Under the pieces are notes generated by a model. That model did not search any database. It was given only the letters and a program-made list of their open reading frames with translations, and was not told the origin of the DNA. Shown in pieces: positions 62,832 through 64,000 of a stretch of DNA of 64,000 nt; the stretch's first letter is position 1; each line of letters starts with the position of its first letter. This DNA is from Nodosilinea sp. FACHB-141 (lineage in GTDB: Bacteria > Cyanobacteriota > Cyanobacteriia > Phormidesmidales > Phormidesmidaceae), in NCBI RefSeq assembly GCF_014696135.1, contig NZ_JACJPP010000015.1, positions 186,001 to 250,000 of the forward strand. Direction: 5' to 3'. Both the position numbers and the translations under genes were made by a program.

Positions 62832-64000
62832 TCATCCTCTCGAAATTTGCCACAGCAGAAACTGCTGCGTGGGCTCCACGGCCACGCCTTCGATGCCGTC
62901 CTGGGCAAAGACGTAGTCTTTGTTTTGCCATAGGGGGACGTAGGGCACGTCATCGACCATCATTTGCTGGAGGTCAGCGATCGCCTGCTGACGGGCATCA
63001 GGGTCTTGCTCGGCCTGCTGTTTGGCCACGAGCTGATTGGCTTCGGGGCTGTAGTAAAACGAGCCGTTGGCCTGGGATGGGCCTTCTTCGCAGAGGTTGT
63101 TGCTGCCTTTCTCGCAGCTCATAAAGGGTTGAATGAAGGTGTCGGGGTCGTAGTAGTCGGGGTACCAGTTGGCCAAAACGATGGGGTAAATTCCTTTGCC
63201 CACGTTTTCCCAGAGGGTGGCCCCTTCAGTGTTTTGAACGCTCACCGTCACCAAGCCCGGCAGACCCGCCTCGATCGATTCTTTGAGGGTGTTGGCAACG
63301 ATGCTGCGGGTGGTAGAGGCCGAGGGATACCAGATTTCTAAAGTCAGTGGCTTAGCCTCTGAGAATCCGGCTTCAGTGAGCAGGGTTTTGGCTTTATCAA
63401 AGTCGCCGTCGCCGTAGGCGTCCTTGAACACCGGCTTAGCAATGTCAAAGCTGGCGGGAATCAAGCTATAGAGGGGTTCGGCCTGGCCCTGGAAGACGCG
63501 CTCGTTGAGCAGGGGACGATCGATCATGGCGGCGATCGCCTGGCGCACCTTGACATCATTCAGCGGCGTGATCTTTTGGTTGAGGGCCATGTAGTTGATC
63601 ACGTTGGTGCCCGCCTCGATCACCTGCCAGCCGCCGGAGCCTTCTTCGCGCTCAAGGGCCGCCACCTGCTCGGGGTCAAGGGTTTGGTAGGCAATATCAA
63701 GACCGCCGGTTCTAAAGGTGTTGTAGAGGTTGGCGGGGCTGGTAAAGATCTGAATGTCGATGCCCTGGTTGGCAGGGGCGTCGCCCCAGTAGTCGGGGTT
63801 GACGTCGAGCTTGATTGAGTCGCTGGTGAAGCCCGACAGCTTGTAGGGGCCGGTGCCGACAAAGCTATCGGGCTTAAAGCTGCCGGTGCCAATCTCGTAG
63901 CTCTCGGGCGAGATCGGGGTGACGCCCGAGAAGCTCAGCAGGGCAGGGAATGCCGCAAAGGGGGTTTTGAGGGTCAGGGTAAGCTCGTAGTCCCCCGTGG
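62832..64000 (-). CDS. ABC transporter solute-binding protein, SBP_bac_5 type (5' end beyond window)
   Basis: At least 389 residues; the frame is open to the window end, so the true start and signal peptide lie outside. Family stretches: FVGTGPYKLSGFTSDSIKLDVNPDYWGDAP, GTNVINYMALNQKITPLNDVKVRQAIAAMIDR, ANWYPDYYDPDTFIQPFMS, and the C-terminal VDDVPYVPLWQNKDYVFAQDGIEGV. Proteins of this fold bind peptides, nickel or opines. The gene precedes the permease on the minus strand by 123 bp, with a hairpin between. Confidence 0.9.
   Translation of the reverse strand, partial: TGDYELTLTLKTPFAAFPALLSFSGVTPISPESYEIGTGSFKPDSFVGTGPYKLSGFTSDSIKLDVNPDYWGDAPANQGIDIQIFTSPANLYNTFRTGGLDIAYQTLDPEQVAALEREEGSGGWQVIEAGTNVINYMALNQKITPLNDVKVRQAIAAMIDRPLLNERVFQGQAEPLYSLIPASFDIAKPVFKDAYGDGDFDKAKTLLTEAGFSEAKPLTLEIWYPSASTTRSIVANTLKESIEAGLPGLVTVSVQNTEGATLWENVGKGIYPIVLANWYPDYYDPDTFIQPFMSCEKGSNNLCEEGPSQANGSFYYSPEANQLVAKQQAEQDPDARQQAIADLQQMMVDDVPYVPLWQNKDYVFAQDGIEGVAVEPTQQFLLWQISRG

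Noticed and set aside
1-64000. tRNA, rRNA, CRISPR arrays, transposases
   Set aside because: I looked for T-loop words in intergenic stretches, regularly spaced repeats with unique spacers, and transposase motifs, and found none; short structured RNAs could still be missed by eye.

Overview
The window reads as chromosome of a filamentous or Leptolyngbya/Nodosilinea-like cyanobacterium. The evidence is the very frequent HIP1 octamer GCGATCGC, a complete chlH, a Ycf51-family gene, crtD and CrtISO-like carotenoid genes, a demethylphylloquinone-type menG, a hetR homologue, and many proteins of cyanobacteria-only families (DUF1400, DUF4278, DUF6930, Mo-nitrogenase C-terminal domain). Most of the sequence is GC-rich with dense coding. 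Islands around 26.3-29.2 kb and 38.9-40.4 kb are visibly AT-richer. I saw no tRNA, rRNA, CRISPR array or intact insertion sequence.

Layout. 1-5912 (minus) is one giant tandem hybrid histidine kinase, cut by the window edge. 6.4-15.5 kb is mostly housekeeping on the minus strand: DUF445 and MenG, a type IV pilin-like protein, SppA, TatA, an aminotransferase translationally coupled to an iron-type alcohol dehydrogenase, and Ycf51, with one plus-strand SDR. 16-25.6 kb (mostly plus) holds a small lipoprotein, hetR, crtD, an unknown 420-residue protein, a GT39-like membrane protein, a convergent Tat-exported LD-carboxypeptidase, a TPMT-like methyltransferase and a HEAT-repeat protein. 25.7-29.2 kb is accessory DNA: heptad-type tandem repeats, an aerolysin-like putative pore former with three near-identical Cys/His modules, and a small unknown gene between direct repeats. 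29.2-33.6 kb holds a SpoIID/LytB protein and a CrtISO-like oxidoreductase operon. 33.7-36.3 kb has a decayed nucleotidyltransferase module and a pentapeptide-repeat membrane protein. 36.4-43.2 kb holds prfC, a TerB/Mo-nitrogenase-C protein, an AT-rich acyltransferase and a three-gene unknown operon closed by a strong terminator. 43.4-50.7 kb holds a DUF1400 hydrolase, several cyanobacterial unknowns, an A-type Fe-S carrier, a TPR protein and a double DUF305 lipoprotein. 51-64 kb holds chlH, DUF4278, clpB, a PAS-GAF-GGDEF cyclase overlapped by an RsbQ/KAI2-like hydrolase, and part of a peptide-type ABC importer.

The most interesting items are the aerolysin-like protein with tandem Cys/His repeats, the RsbQ-like hydrolase coupled to a PAS-GGDEF protein instead of the classical PAS phosphatase, a divergent HetR that keeps the residues known to contact the PatS peptide but has lost Cys48 and Ser152, the slippage-prone Ala/Phe/Val membrane domain inside the pentapeptide protein, and a recurring class of purine/pyrimidine hairpins at gene 3' ends.
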